Assembly: GCF_009858175.1 (NCBI RefSeq)
Contig: NZ_CP047393.1
Location: 1,798,001 to 1,862,000 of the forward strand
Direction: 5' to 3'
Origin: Pontibacillus sp. HMF3514
GTDB taxonomy: Bacteria; Bacillota; Bacilli; Bacillales; BH030062
Length of the DNA: 64,000 nt
The translations under genes were made by a program, and so were the position numbers. Positions 56,225 through 64,000 of this stretch are shown here, piece after piece. Positions within the stretch are counted from its first letter, which is position 1; every line of letters begins with the position of its first letter. The notes beneath the pieces are model-generated. The model did no database searches and was not told the DNA's origin. It was given only the letters and a program-made list of their open reading frames with translations.

Positions 56225-57163
56225 ATGATTATCGATGCACATTGTGATGCTCTATATAAATTATGGGAAAAACCAGATTTATCTTTTCTATCTAGTCCTG
56301 AACTAGGTGTGAATTACGAGAAGTGGCAAAAGAATCAGGTGAAGGTACAATGCTTTGCTATATATGTTCCAGATTATGTCCATCAGGATCACCAATATCA
56401 GGTCGCTTTAGAAATGGTTGATTTATTTTTCGAAAGAATTATAAAGCCAAACCCTAACATTATATGGGTTCAATCACAGCAAGATCTTTTAAATTTAAAG
56501 CCTGATGAAAAGGGAGCAATTCTTACATTAGAAGGATGTCACCCTATTGGAGCAGATTTAGTGAAGCTTAAAACGTTAATACGCTTAGGTGTCCGAGCAG
56601 TAGGTTTAACTTGGAATCAAGCAAATGCCGTGAGTGATGGTATACGAGAAGAACGTGGTGCAGGCCTATCAGCATTCGGGAAAGAGGTTGTGCAATTGTT
56701 AAATGAAAACCATATATGGACAGACGTTTCACACTTATCCTATCAGGGGTTTTGGGATGTTATGGAACTTGCGAAATATCCGATGGCGTCCCACTCAAAT
56801 GTATATGCGCTGTGTCCACATCCTCGTAATCTAGATGATAAGCAGTTAACTGCTCTGATTAAAAGGAAGGCTTTTATTGGAGTCACGTTTGTATCTGGGT
56901 TCTTAGATGAATCAAAAGTGGCGACACCATCTCAAGTAATTCAACATATTCAATACATTCTCCAAATGGGTGGAGAGGACTCTTTAGGATTTGGATCGGA
57001 TTTTGATGGGACAGATATGATTGTTGATGGTCTCGTTGATTATGATGATTATGATGCCTTTATTAATGTACTCCGAAATCATTACCCTCAAAACATCATT
57101 AATAAAATAACCCATGAAAACTTTATTAGAACATTTCCATTCAAATACCAAGAAGTGCTTTAA
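56225..57163 (+). CDS. Membrane-dipeptidase family (M19) peptidase
   Basis: Zinc dipeptidase of the renal-dipeptidase fold. ATG 56225, after GGAGGG, gives 312 residues; the frame is open from 56081. Metal ligands: HCD in IDAHCDALYKLW, the bridging glutamate in LTLEGCHPIGADL, and histidines in DVSHLSYQGFWD and MASHSNVYALCPHPRNL. A GFGSDFDGTD segment near the C-terminus carries the conserved aspartate. I see no signal peptide, so it is probably cytosolic. The same neighbourhood (spoVS, dipeptidase, oxoacid oxidoreductase) occurs in other Bacillus. Confidence 0.9.
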   Translation: MIIDAHCDALYKLWEKPDLSFLSSPELGVNYEKWQKNQVKVQCFAIYVPDYVHQDHQYQVALEMVDLFFERIIKPNPNIIWVQSQQDLLNLKPDEKGAILTLEGCHPIGADLVKLKTLIRLGVRAVGLTWNQANAVSDGIREERGAGLSAFGKEVVQLLNENHIWTDVSHLSYQGFWDVMELAKYPMASHSNVYALCPHPRNLDDKQLTALIKRKAFIGVTFVSGFLDESKVATPSQVIQHIQYILQMGGEDSLGFGSDFDGTDMIVDGLVDYDDYDAFINVLRNHYPQNIINKITHENFIRTFPFKYQEVL

Positions 57164-57205
57164 CAACCCTTAGGAAAACACGCATATTTCCTCCCTTATC
57201 GTGCG

Positions 57206-57211
57206 TATAAT
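57206..57211 (+). promoter_or_regulatory. Candidate -10 upstream of the oxidoreductase genes
   Basis: TATAAT, 90 bases before korA. ACGCA and TGCGT flank it on the 5' side. No good -35 is visible. Confidence 0.35.
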
Positions 57212-57300
57212 AAGAGAGAAGAAGATTACTAGATTTCATCATGATACATAAGACATCTTAGAGTGCACGTATAAGGAGATATGCGAAAGGGTGTAAAAGT

Positions 57301-59046
57301 ATGAAAAAGCAGCTCTCATGGAAGGTTGGTGGACAGCAAGGGGAAGGGATCGAAAGTACTGGAGAGATTTTTTCCATTGCTCTAAACCGAATGGGTTATT
57401 ACTTATATGGTTATAGGCATTTTTCGTCACGGATTAAAGGAGGACATACAAATAATAAAGTTCGTGTATCCACTTCTCAGGTACGTTCTGTTTCGGATGA
57501 TCTAGATATTTTGGTTGCTTTTGATCAAGAAACCATTGATGTGAATTTTTATGAACTCCAACAGAATGGAATTGTCATCGCTGATGAAAAATTCCAACCT
57601 ACAATTCCTGAAGGAAGCAATGTCACATTGTATGTTGTGCCTTTTACTAAAATTGCAAAAGACCTTGGCAATGCACTTATGAAAAACATGGTTGCTGTCG
57701 GTGCCTCTAGTGCCATACTTGAATTAAATCCAGAATCGTTTCGAGAGGTTGTAGAAAGTATATTCGGACGTAAGGGTGAAAGTGTCGTAGAAAATAACAT
57801 GGAAGCTATACGTCAAGGGGCACAATATGTACAAGACCAAGCGAGTGGGAATATATCTACAATGAAACTGGAAGAAGCAGATGGAAAGAAAAGAATGTAT
57901 ATGATCGGGAACGATGCTATCGCACTGGGCTTTTTAGCTGGTGGTTGTCGCTTTATGTCTGCCTACCCCATTACACCAGCATCTGAGATTATGGAATATA
58001 TGATTAAAAAACTACCTGAATTCGGTGGAACAGTTATCCAGACTGAAGATGAGATGGCTGCCGCGACAATGGCTATTGGGGCGAATTATGCAGGAGTTCG
58101 AACGATTACGGCATCTGCAGGACCTGGATTATCGCTTATGATGGAGTCAATTGGATTAGCTGGTATGACTGAAACGCCTCTCGTTATTGTCGATACACAA
58201 CGTGGGGGTCCAAGTACAGGCCTTCCTACCAAACAGGAGCAATCGGATTTGATGGCCATGATCTATGGTACACACGGTGAAATCCCAAAAGTCGTGATGG
58301 CTCCAAGTACGGTACAGGAGGCTTTCCATGATGCTGTTGAAGCTTTAAATATTGCAGATGAGTATCAATGTCCTGTAATCCTATTATCTGACCTTCAATT
58401 GTCGCTTGGAAAACAGACTGTCGAACCCTTAGACCAACGTTCCATTTCCATTCGTCGTGGTAAAATAAAAGAGGGCGAGGCACTCCCTGTACTAGAAAAA
58501 GGTGAAACATTTAAAAGATACGAAACGACAGAAGATGGGGTTTCTCCTCGTGTTCTCCCTGGAACGAAAAACGGAATTTTCCATGTTACGGGTGTTGAGC
58601 ATAATGAAGCTGGAAAACCTTCAGAGCTTTCGGAAAACCGACAAGTTCAAATGGATAAACGAATGCGAAAACTAAAAGATTTACCTAAAACGTTCAACAT
58701 TCCTGTTTATAAAGATACCCCACACGAACTAGCAGATGTTTTACTAGTTGGGTTTAATTCCACACGCGGAACAATCGAAGAAGCCAAGCTACTTTTAGAA
58801 AAAGATGGATATAAAGTCAATCACGCACAAATACGATTAATTCATCCTTTTCCAATAGATGAAATGTTGCCACTTATTTCATCAGCTAATAAAGTGCTTG
58901 TTATCGAACATAACGCTACAGGACAATTAGCGAGTATTCTTAGAATGAACGTAGGTAATGCCCACAAAATGGCTAGTGTTCTGAAGTATGATGGTACACC
59001 GTTTAAACCTGGCGAGATGTATAAAGAATGCAAGGGGTTGATCTAA
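57301..59046 (+). CDS. korA: 2-oxoacid:ferredoxin oxidoreductase, fused gamma-alpha subunit
   Basis: Oxidises a 2-oxoacid (probably 2-oxoglutarate) to acyl-CoA, passing electrons to ferredoxin. It has 581 residues. The gamma domain (about 1-190) begins WKVGGQQGEGIESTGEIFS. The alpha domain has MSAYPITPASEIMEYM (about 219), TEDEMAAATMAIGANYAG and RGGPSTGLPTKQEQSDL. It lacks the ferredoxin-like delta cysteines, as in other Bacillus two-subunit enzymes. Substrate choice between pyruvate and 2-oxoglutarate is not settled by sequence. Confidence 0.92.
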   Translation: MKKQLSWKVGGQQGEGIESTGEIFSIALNRMGYYLYGYRHFSSRIKGGHTNNKVRVSTSQVRSVSDDLDILVAFDQETIDVNFYELQQNGIVIADEKFQPTIPEGSNVTLYVVPFTKIAKDLGNALMKNMVAVGASSAILELNPESFREVVESIFGRKGESVVENNMEAIRQGAQYVQDQASGNISTMKLEEADGKKRMYMIGNDAIALGFLAGGCRFMSAYPITPASEIMEYMIKKLPEFGGTVIQTEDEMAAATMAIGANYAGVRTITASAGPGLSLMMESIGLAGMTETPLVIVDTQRGGPSTGLPTKQEQSDLMAMIYGTHGEIPKVVMAPSTVQEAFHDAVEALNIADEYQCPVILLSDLQLSLGKQTVEPLDQRSISIRRGKIKEGEALPVLEKGETFKRYETTEDGVSPRVLPGTKNGIFHVTGVEHNEAGKPSELSENRQVQMDKRMRKLKDLPKTFNIPVYKDTPHELADVLLVGFNSTRGTIEEAKLLLEKDGYKVNHAQIRLIHPFPIDEMLPLISSANKVLVIEHNATGQLASILRMNVGNAHKMASVLKYDGTPFKPGEMYKECKGLI

Positions 59047-59912
59047 TGGCAACATTTAAAGATTTTCGGAATAAAGTAAAGCCGAACTGGTGTCCAGGTT
59101 GTGGTGATTTTTCCGTACAGGCCTCTATTCAAAAGGCGGCTGCAAATATTGGGTTAGAGCCTGAAGACGTTGCATTAATCTCAGGTATTGGATGTTCGGG
59201 TCGTATATCTGGGTATATACACGCCTATGGATTTCACGGCATCCATGGTCGAGCTCTACCTTTAGCTCAAGGCGTAAAAATGGCTAACAAGGATTTAACG
59301 GTTATAGCGTCAGGTGGTGATGGTGATGGATTTGCGATCGGTATGGGTCACACCATACATGCCATTCGTAGAAATATGAATATCACGTATATTGTCATGG
59401 ATAACCAAATCTATGGATTAACAAAAGGGCAGACATCGCCCCGAAGTGAAATGGGCTTTGTGACGAAAAGTACGCCAGAAGGATCGATCGAGTCATCTGT
59501 TAATGTTATTGAGATGGCACTCTCTTCAGGAGCTACTTTTGTAGCACAGAGTTTTTCCAGTGACTTAAAAGATCTCACGTCTATTATTGAACAGGGCATT
59601 CAGCATGATGGGTTTTCCTTTATCAATGTTTTTAGTCCTTGTGTGACCTACAACAAAATAAATACGTATGAATGGTTTAAAGATAATCTAGTTAAACTTA
59701 AAGATATAGAAGGTTATGATGCGAGTAGTAGAGAAGAAGCTATGCGCACATTGATGAATTATGACGGGCTTGTGTCAGGATTAATCTATCAAAATAAGGA
59801 ACAAAAATCCTATCAGGAGCTTATCCATGGCTATAAAGAAGATTCATTAGTTACATCAGAGCTAAACATGAATGACGATCATTTTGAAAAACTTATTTCA
59901 GAATTTATGTAA
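59046..59912 (+). CDS. korB: 2-oxoacid:ferredoxin oxidoreductase, beta subunit
   Basis: TPP and iron-sulfur subunit. ATG 59046 overlaps the korA stop (TAATG), with AAGGGG upstream, giving 288 residues. NWCPGCGDFSVQ holds two cluster cysteines. SGIGCSGRISGYIHAYGFH and the TPP motif GGDGDGFAIGMGHTIHA, ending in NQIYGLTKGQTSPRS, are complete. It forms a heterodimer or heterotetramer with KorA. Confidence 0.94.
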   Translation: MATFKDFRNKVKPNWCPGCGDFSVQASIQKAAANIGLEPEDVALISGIGCSGRISGYIHAYGFHGIHGRALPLAQGVKMANKDLTVIASGGDGDGFAIGMGHTIHAIRRNMNITYIVMDNQIYGLTKGQTSPRSEMGFVTKSTPEGSIESSVNVIEMALSSGATFVAQSFSSDLKDLTSIIEQGIQHDGFSFINVFSPCVTYNKINTYEWFKDNLVKLKDIEGYDASSREEAMRTLMNYDGLVSGLIYQNKEQKSYQELIHGYKEDSLVTSELNMNDDHFEKLISEFM

Positions 59913-59926
59913 TGATAAAATGTACG

Positions 59927-59955
59927 AAACCGCTCTTATCAAGGGCGGTTTTTTA
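59927..59955 (+). terminator. Intrinsic terminator after korB
   Basis: An 11-bp stem (AAACCGCTCTT with AAGGGCGGTTT, one wobble), loop ATC, then T run. Confidence 0.88.
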
Positions 59956-59964
59956 ATTTCTTTT

Positions 59965-59978
59965 TGTAAACGCTTTCT
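59965..59978 (+). promoter_or_regulatory. Candidate cre (CcpA) site upstream of tdh
   Basis: TGTAAACGCTTTCT matches the cre consensus TGWAANCGNTNWCA except at the last base. It is about 72 bases upstream of a TATAAT (60050-60055) that could be the tdh -10. Such a distance fits an activating cre or one that serves another start site. Confidence 0.55.
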
Positions 59979-60094
59979 CGTGTGTGCAAATGTACATGTG
60001 AGGAGGACATAATCGTAATAAATACTGGCGCTTTTTCATGAAATATGATTATAATAGTGTTAGATTAATAATTTAACGGTAAGAGGTGTTCACC

Positions 60095-61144
60095 ATGGAT
60101 GGAAGAATGAAAGCGCTAGTAAAGCATGAACGTGCTAAAGGTGCTCAACTTCAAGAAGTAGATATTCCTAAAATAGGAGACTTAGATGTTTTAATAAAAG
60201 TAAAAGCGACTTCAATTTGTGGGACAGACCTCCACATCTATAATTGGGATGAATGGTCTGCTAGTCGAGTGAATCCACCATATGTATTCGGACATGAATT
60301 TTCTGGTGAAGTTGTTGAAGTAGGGAGTAAAGTTTCGAAAGTAAATGTTGGGGACTATGTAAGTGCAGAGACACATATTGTATGTCACCAATGCCCTCAA
60401 TGTTTAACAGGGAAGTTCCACATCTGTGAGAACACTCAAATTATTGGAGTAGATACGAACGGATGCTTTGCAGAATATGTAGCTCTTCCAGAAGAGAATA
60501 TGTGGAAGAATCCAGATACAATGTCAACTGACATTGCGTCCATACAAGAACCGATGGGGAATGCAGTACATACAGTTCTTAACGGTGATGTAGCTGGGAA
60601 AAATGTAGCCATTATCGGATGTGGACCAATTGGATTAATGGCAGTAGGTGTTGCTAAGGCTGCAGGGGCTTCACAAGTTCTTGCTTTTGACTTGAATCCT
60701 TATCGCTTAGAATTAGCTGAGAAGATGGGTGCCACAACGATTGTTAACTCGAAAGAAATGGATCCAGTAGCAAAGGCCAAAGAGCTAACAGACGGTCATG
60801 GTGTTGATGTCGTATGTGAAATGAGTGGTCACCCTATCGCAATGGATCAAGGCTTCAAGATGGTTACGAACGGTGGTCGTGTTTCGATTTTAAGTCTGCC
60901 TGTAAAACCTGTTACCCTTGATGTAACAAATGATATTGTTTTTAAAGGTATAGAAGTACAAGGAATTGCTGGGCGTAAGATGTTCGAAACATGGCAGCAG
61001 GTATCTCGTTTACTTCAATCGAATCAGGTAGATGTAACCCCAATTATTACGCACCATCTTCCTATGGAGGATTTTGAAAAAGGGTTCCAATTAATGAATG
61101 AAGGGAAATGCGGTAAAGTCGTATTACACCCGAATGCTTATTAG
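60095..61144 (+). CDS. tdh: L-threonine 3-dehydrogenase
   Basis: Zinc medium-chain dehydrogenase that oxidises threonine to 2-amino-3-ketobutyrate, used by Kbl. ATG 60095, six bases after AAGAGGTG, gives 349 residues; ATG 60107 is possible. Catalytic zinc region: SICGTDLHIYNW and VFGHEFSGEVVEVG. Structural zinc cysteines lie in CHQCPQCLTGKFHIC. NAD site: IIGCGPIGLMAVGVAK. The GNAT gene starts inside its last codons. Confidence 0.96.
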   Translation: MDGRMKALVKHERAKGAQLQEVDIPKIGDLDVLIKVKATSICGTDLHIYNWDEWSASRVNPPYVFGHEFSGEVVEVGSKVSKVNVGDYVSAETHIVCHQCPQCLTGKFHICENTQIIGVDTNGCFAEYVALPEENMWKNPDTMSTDIASIQEPMGNAVHTVLNGDVAGKNVAIIGCGPIGLMAVGVAKAAGASQVLAFDLNPYRLELAEKMGATTIVNSKEMDPVAKAKELTDGHGVDVVCEMSGHPIAMDQGFKMVTNGGRVSILSLPVKPVTLDVTNDIVFKGIEVQGIAGRKMFETWQQVSRLLQSNQVDVTPIITHHLPMEDFEKGFQLMNEGKCGKVVLHPNAY

Positions 61145-61595
61145 CATTTTCAGACGAGCTATTCCAGAAGAATCACCACATTTATCAAATATTGCTATAA
61201 AGTCCAAAGCCTATTGGGGATATAGTGAGGCGTTTATGAAGGAATGTGAGCTTCTTTTACACGTTCCTTCTGATCGCATTGCGAAAGATCATGTCTATGT
61301 GATCGAGGATGGAGGTTCTGTTACAGGGTTTTATTCTATAATTCAAAACAAAAATCATGCGTGGCTTGAGGATTTCTATTTAGACCCTGTATACATAGGA
61401 GAAGGACTTGGCAAAAGAATGTGGTATCATATGGTTAGTGTTGCCAGGAACTATTCTATAGAAAAAATAGAATGGGAAAGTGACCCGTATGCTGCTCCTT
61501 TTTATGAATGGATGGGAGCAACGAAAATCGGAGACACTGCTACTGGGGCCAACCAAAAACCATTACCTAAATATCAGTATATTGTATTAGATTAA
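61134..61595 (+). CDS. GNAT-family N-acetyltransferase
   Basis: Acetyltransferase of unknown substrate. ATG 61134 overlaps the end of tdh by 11 bases and gives 153 residues; the frame is open from 61098. I see no ribosome site, so translation probably depends on coupling to tdh. The acetyl-CoA motif is DPVYIGEGLGKRMWYHMV (about 95-112), followed by YEWMGATKIGD. It sits between tdh and kbl, which in B. subtilis are adjacent, so it is an insertion into the threonine operon. Confidence 0.85.
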   Translation: MLISIFRRAIPEESPHLSNIAIKSKAYWGYSEAFMKECELLLHVPSDRIAKDHVYVIEDGGSVTGFYSIIQNKNHAWLEDFYLDPVYIGEGLGKRMWYHMVSVARNYSIEKIEWESDPYAAPFYEWMGATKIGDTATGANQKPLPKYQYIVLD

Positions 61596-61607
61596 GGAGG
61601 CGATTGC

Positions 61608-62783
61608 ATGAAGGGTTTTGAGCATTTACAAGAAGAACTTAATCAAATGAAAGACGAAGGTACGTTTCGTGAATTAATCCCACTAGAATCAGCACAAGGA
61701 TCTCGTGTAACGATTAAAGGGAAGGATGTTATTCAACTTTCCTCTAACAACTACCTTGGTTTAACCAATCATCCTCGTATGAAGGAAGCGGCTGAAAAGG
61801 CAATTGAAGAGTATGGTGTAGGTACAGGATCAGTTCGTACAATTGCAGGTACTCTTTCTATGCACGAAGAGTATGAGCGTAAACTTGCAAAATTTAAGCA
61901 CACAGAAGCAGCGCTTGTATTCCAATCTGGTTTTACGACGAACCAAGGTGTTCTTTCTTCCATGTTAAATGATCAGGACGTTGTCATTTCTGATGAATTA
62001 AACCACGCTTCAATCATTGATGGCATCCGTCTAACTAAAGCAGCGCGTAAAATTTACAAGCACGTTGACATGGAATCTTTAGAGGAAGCACTAAAAGCTT
62101 CTAGTGAGTACCGTACACGTTTAGTTGTAACAGATGGTGTTTTCTCTATGGACGGAAACATTGCACCATTACCAGAAATCGTTGAATTAGCTGAGAAATA
62201 TGATGCCCTTATTATGGTAGATGATGCTCATGCTAGTGGTGTGCTTGGTGAAAATGGCCGAGGCACAGTAAATCACTTTGGTTTAGATGGTCGTGTACAT
62301 ATTCAGGTTGGTACGCTAAGTAAAGCTATTGGTGTACTTGGTGGGTATGTAGCAACATCTCAAACATTAAAAGAGTACTTAATCCACAAAGGCCGTCCAT
62401 TCCTGTTCAGTACATCACACCCGCCAGCAGTTACAGCAGCATGTGACGCAGCAATTGATGTATTACTTGAAGAACCAGAGTTAATTCAAAAGCTATGGGA
62501 TAACACGAAATTCTTCAAGGATGGTTTAACGAAGCTAGGCTTTGATACAGGTATCAGTAAAACACCGATTACACCAGTAATGATTGGTGACGACGCACTG
62601 ACACATAAATTTTCCGATGAACTGTTCAAAGAAGGCGTGTTTGCACAAGGTATTGTTTTCCCAACTGTACCAAAAGGAAAAGCACGTATTCGTACGATTG
62701 TTACAGCAGAGCACTCTAAAGAAGAGCTCCAAGAAGCATTGGACGCATTTGAGCGCGCTGGTAAGAATTTGGGAATTTTATAA
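61608..62783 (+). CDS. kbl: 2-amino-3-ketobutyrate CoA ligase (glycine C-acetyltransferase)
   Basis: PLP enzyme that splits 2-amino-3-ketobutyrate with CoA to glycine and acetyl-CoA. It has 391 residues of the alpha-oxoamine synthase family. [12 protein letters not shown] is near the N-terminus, [17 protein letters not shown] binds PLP, and the Schiff-base lysine (about 239) is in [13 protein letters not shown]. It could also be annotated as a BioF-like synthase, but the tdh neighbour argues for Kbl. Start follows AAGGAGGCG. Confidence 0.94.
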   Translation: MKGFEHLQEELNQMKDEGTFRELIPLESAQGSRVTIKGKDVIQLSSNNYLGLTNHPRMKEAAEKAIEEYGVGTGSVRTIAGTLSMHEEYERKLAKFKHTEAALVFQSGFTTNQGVLSSMLNDQDVVISDELNHASIIDGIRLTKAARKIYKHVDMESLEEALKASSEYRTRLVVTDGVFSMDGNIAPLPEIVELAEKYDALIMVDDAHASGVLGENGRGTVNHFGLDGRVHIQVGTLSKAIGVLGGYVATSQTLKEYLIHKGRPFLFSTSHPPAVTAACDAAIDVLLEEPELIQKLWDNTKFFKDGLTKLGFDTGISKTPITPVMIGDDALTHKFSDELFKEGVFAQGIVFPTVPKGKARIRTIVTAEHSKEELQEALDAFERAGKNLGIL

Positions 62784-62791
62784 CAGTGAAG

Positions 62792-62823
62792 AGCTGACCT
62801 CGATATGTGGGGTCAGCTTTTGT
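62792..62823 (+). terminator. Intrinsic terminator after kbl
   Basis: A 10-bp stem (AGCTGACCTC with GGGGTCAGCT, one wobble), loop GATATGT, then TTTT. Confidence 0.85.
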
Positions 62824-62857
62824 TATGGACAAGATGTGACATCTAGCTCCACCGCCC

Positions 62858-63103
62858 AGCAACGAAGGGGCTTGGGCCCACACGACGTGAGTCAGATCGA
62901 CGTTGTCACAGGACGTGACGAACTTGGGGTCACACGATGTGGGTCAGATCGGCGTTGTCACAGGACGTGACGAACTTAGCCGATCATCCTTTTTACTTTC
63001 TCCGTTCGATAAGTCAACATCAAATTGCTTCACAATTTGTGTTTCCTTTATCTCACTACGGGCTCAGTCCAGTCCCTTCGTTGCTAAACGGACGGATTCG
63101 CTT
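62858..63103 (+). repeat. Repeat module bounded by inverted copies
   Basis: AGCAACGAAGGGGCT (62858-62872) and AGTCCCTTCGTTGCT (63071-63085) are inverted with one mismatch and enclose the tandem repeat below. The right end, TTGCTAAACGGACGG, continues into the motif seen at 9320 and, reversed, at 36506. There is no credible gene between kbl and miaB. Confidence 0.6.
62879..62982 (+). repeat. 52-bp tandem direct repeat, two units
   Basis: Units at 62879 and 62931, each beginning CACACGAYGTG and containing GTTGTCACAGGACGTGACGA. They differ at three of the first 47 positions. Each unit holds GTCAC/GTGAC inverted pairs. A diverged relative (CACACGACGTGGGGTCGTTC, then GCTACAGGATGTAGCG) is inserted in composite copy 1 at 26327-26390. 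Confidence 0.75.
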
Positions 63104-63149
63104 TTGTTAATTTTGTCACGAAATGTCCTTTTATTTTTGCTTTCAAGCC

Positions 63150-63158
63150 TGATATAAT
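63150..63158 (+). promoter_or_regulatory. Candidate extended -10 promoter of miaB
   Basis: TGATATAAT, an extended -10 with perfect TATAAT (63153-63158). The -35 (TTTATT, 17 bases upstream) is weak. It lies about 40 bases before miaB. Confidence 0.6.
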
Positions 63159-63198
63159 ATTACAGTTAGAGAGACCGTACGAAAGGAGATCTCCATTA

Positions 63199-64000
63199 AT
63201 GAACGAAAAGCAAAGACTTGAACAACAAATTATCAATAAGAATCCATCGGACATAAAATCCGAGAAGGATCAAGATTTAGAAAGAATTAAAAGTACATCA
63301 TCAGATGAAATGATTGCGAAATACTTTCAAACCACATACCAGGCACCTAATATGAAGGATGCTAAAAAACGCGGAAAACAAGATACTCAGGTCCATTATG
63401 ACTTTAAAATCCCGGAAGATATGAAAAATATCGGAGAAGGAAAAAAGTTTCTAATCCGTACTTATGGTTGCCAGATGAACGAACATGACACAGAAGTTAT
63501 GGCTGGTATCCTTGCTGACATGGGTTATGAAACCACATATGATCAACATGAAGCGGATATTATTCTGCTAAACACTTGTGCAATCCGTGAAAATGCAGAG
63601 AATAAAGTGTTTGGTGAAATCGGTCACTTAAAAGCATTGAAGCGTGAAAATCCAGACTTAATTCTAGGTGTATGTGGCTGTATGTCACAGGAAGAATCCG
63701 TGGTAAATCGTATTCTACAAAAGCACCAATTTATTGATCTGATATTTGGTACCCATAACATCCACCGTTTACCACAGCTACTTAAAGAAGCACTGTTCGG
63801 TAAAGAAATGGTCGTTGATGTATGGTCGAAGGAAGGGGATATCATTGAAAACCTTCCACGCCAACGTAAAGGGAATATCAAAGCTTGGGTAAACATTATG
63901 TACGGGTGTGACAAATTCTGTACGTATTGTATTGTACCATTCACGCGCGGTAAAGAGCGTAGTCGCCTACCTGAAGACATTATTCAGGAAGTTCGTCATT
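63199..64000 (+). CDS. miaB: tRNA-2-methylthio-N6-dimethylallyladenosine synthase, 5' part (cut by window edge)
   Basis: Radical-SAM methylthiotransferase that modifies A37 of tRNAs reading U-starting codons. ATG 63199 after AAAGGAGAT opens a frame that runs off the window, 267 codons visible. The N-terminal extension (1-80) is typical of Bacillus. The UPF0004 domain has [27 protein letters not shown] and GVCGCMSQ, giving the three auxiliary-cluster cysteines. The radical-SAM CxxxCxxC appears as CDKFCTYC near the end. ymcA and cotE would be expected next. Confidence 0.96.
   Translation, partial: MNEKQRLEQQIINKNPSDIKSEKDQDLERIKSTSSDEMIAKYFQTTYQAPNMKDAKKRGKQDTQVHYDFKIPEDMKNIGEGKKFLIRTYGCQMNEHDTEVMAGILADMGYETTYDQHEADIILLNTCAIRENAENKVFGEIGHLKALKRENPDLILGVCGCMSQEESVVNRILQKHQFIDLIFGTHNIHRLPQLLKEALFGKEMVVDVWSKEGDIIENLPRQRKGNIKAWVNIMYGCDKFCTYCIVPFTRGKERSRLPEDIIQEVRH

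Noticed and set aside
62617-63157. Open frames over the end of kbl and the 62.9 kb repeat
   Set aside because: They overlap kbl in another frame or run through the tandem repeat; no domain, no ribosome site.

Overview
This 64 kb window comes from an endospore-forming, low-GC Gram-positive bacterium of the family Bacillaceae. The order of genes follows Bacillus subtilis closely: rpsB-tsf-pyrH-frr-uppS-cdsA-dxr-rasP-proS-polC, rimP-nusA-ylxR-ylxQ-infB-ylxP-rbfA-truB-ribF-rpsO-pnpA, ylxY-mlpA-ymxH, spoVFAB-asd-dapG-dapA, tepA-ylzJ-spoIIIE, ymfC, ymfFHIJK-rodZ-pgsA-cinA-recA, rny-ymdB-spoVS, tdh-kbl-miaB. Sporulation genes (dpaAB, spoIIIE, spoVS, ylxY, ymxH) and long acidic linkers, for example in RodZ, suggest a marine or halophilic genus such as Halobacillus or Pontibacillus. 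The genus is an inference only. Every recognised gene lies on the + strand, as expected for one replichore arm read with the fork.

Layout. 1-9.2 kb: translation factors, UMP kinase, isoprenoid and phospholipid enzymes, site-2 protease, prolyl-tRNA synthetase. 9.4-13.7 kb: replicative polymerase PolC. 14-23.7 kb: the nusA-infB operon, then tRNA and ribosome maturation, FAD synthesis, S15 and PNPase. 23.9-32.3 kb: ylxY, an M16 protease, dipicolinate synthase and the first steps of the lysine/diaminopimelate pathway, which supply the dipicolinate precursor. 33-36.5 kb: TepA and the DNA translocase SpoIIIE. 36.9-42.7 kb: a GntR/UTRA regulator beside a four-gene nucleoside ABC importer; a shared motif TATGACATA upstream of both is a candidate operator. 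43.5-52.3 kb: paired M16 proteins, SDR, RodZ, PgsA, CinA and RecA (with a LexA box). 53.1-64 kb: RNase Y, YmdB, SpoVS (sigma-H type promoter), dipeptidase, 2-oxoacid:ferredoxin oxidoreductase, the threonine degradation operon (with a cre site and an embedded GNAT gene) and the 5' part of miaB.

The least explained content is repetitive. Four copies of a 0.4-0.7 kb composite element sit at 26.2, 32.4, 42.8 and 52.4 kb. All have one orientation and each starts 31-48 bp past a strong intrinsic terminator. Each intact copy has two related GC-rich cores in opposite orientation, each held in a long nested stem, plus a small 3' hairpin. Copies differ by paired (compensatory) substitutions in the stems, so the folded structure appears to be under selection. 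Further small repeats, including a 52-bp tandem duplication at 62.9 kb, seem to share modules with the composite element.
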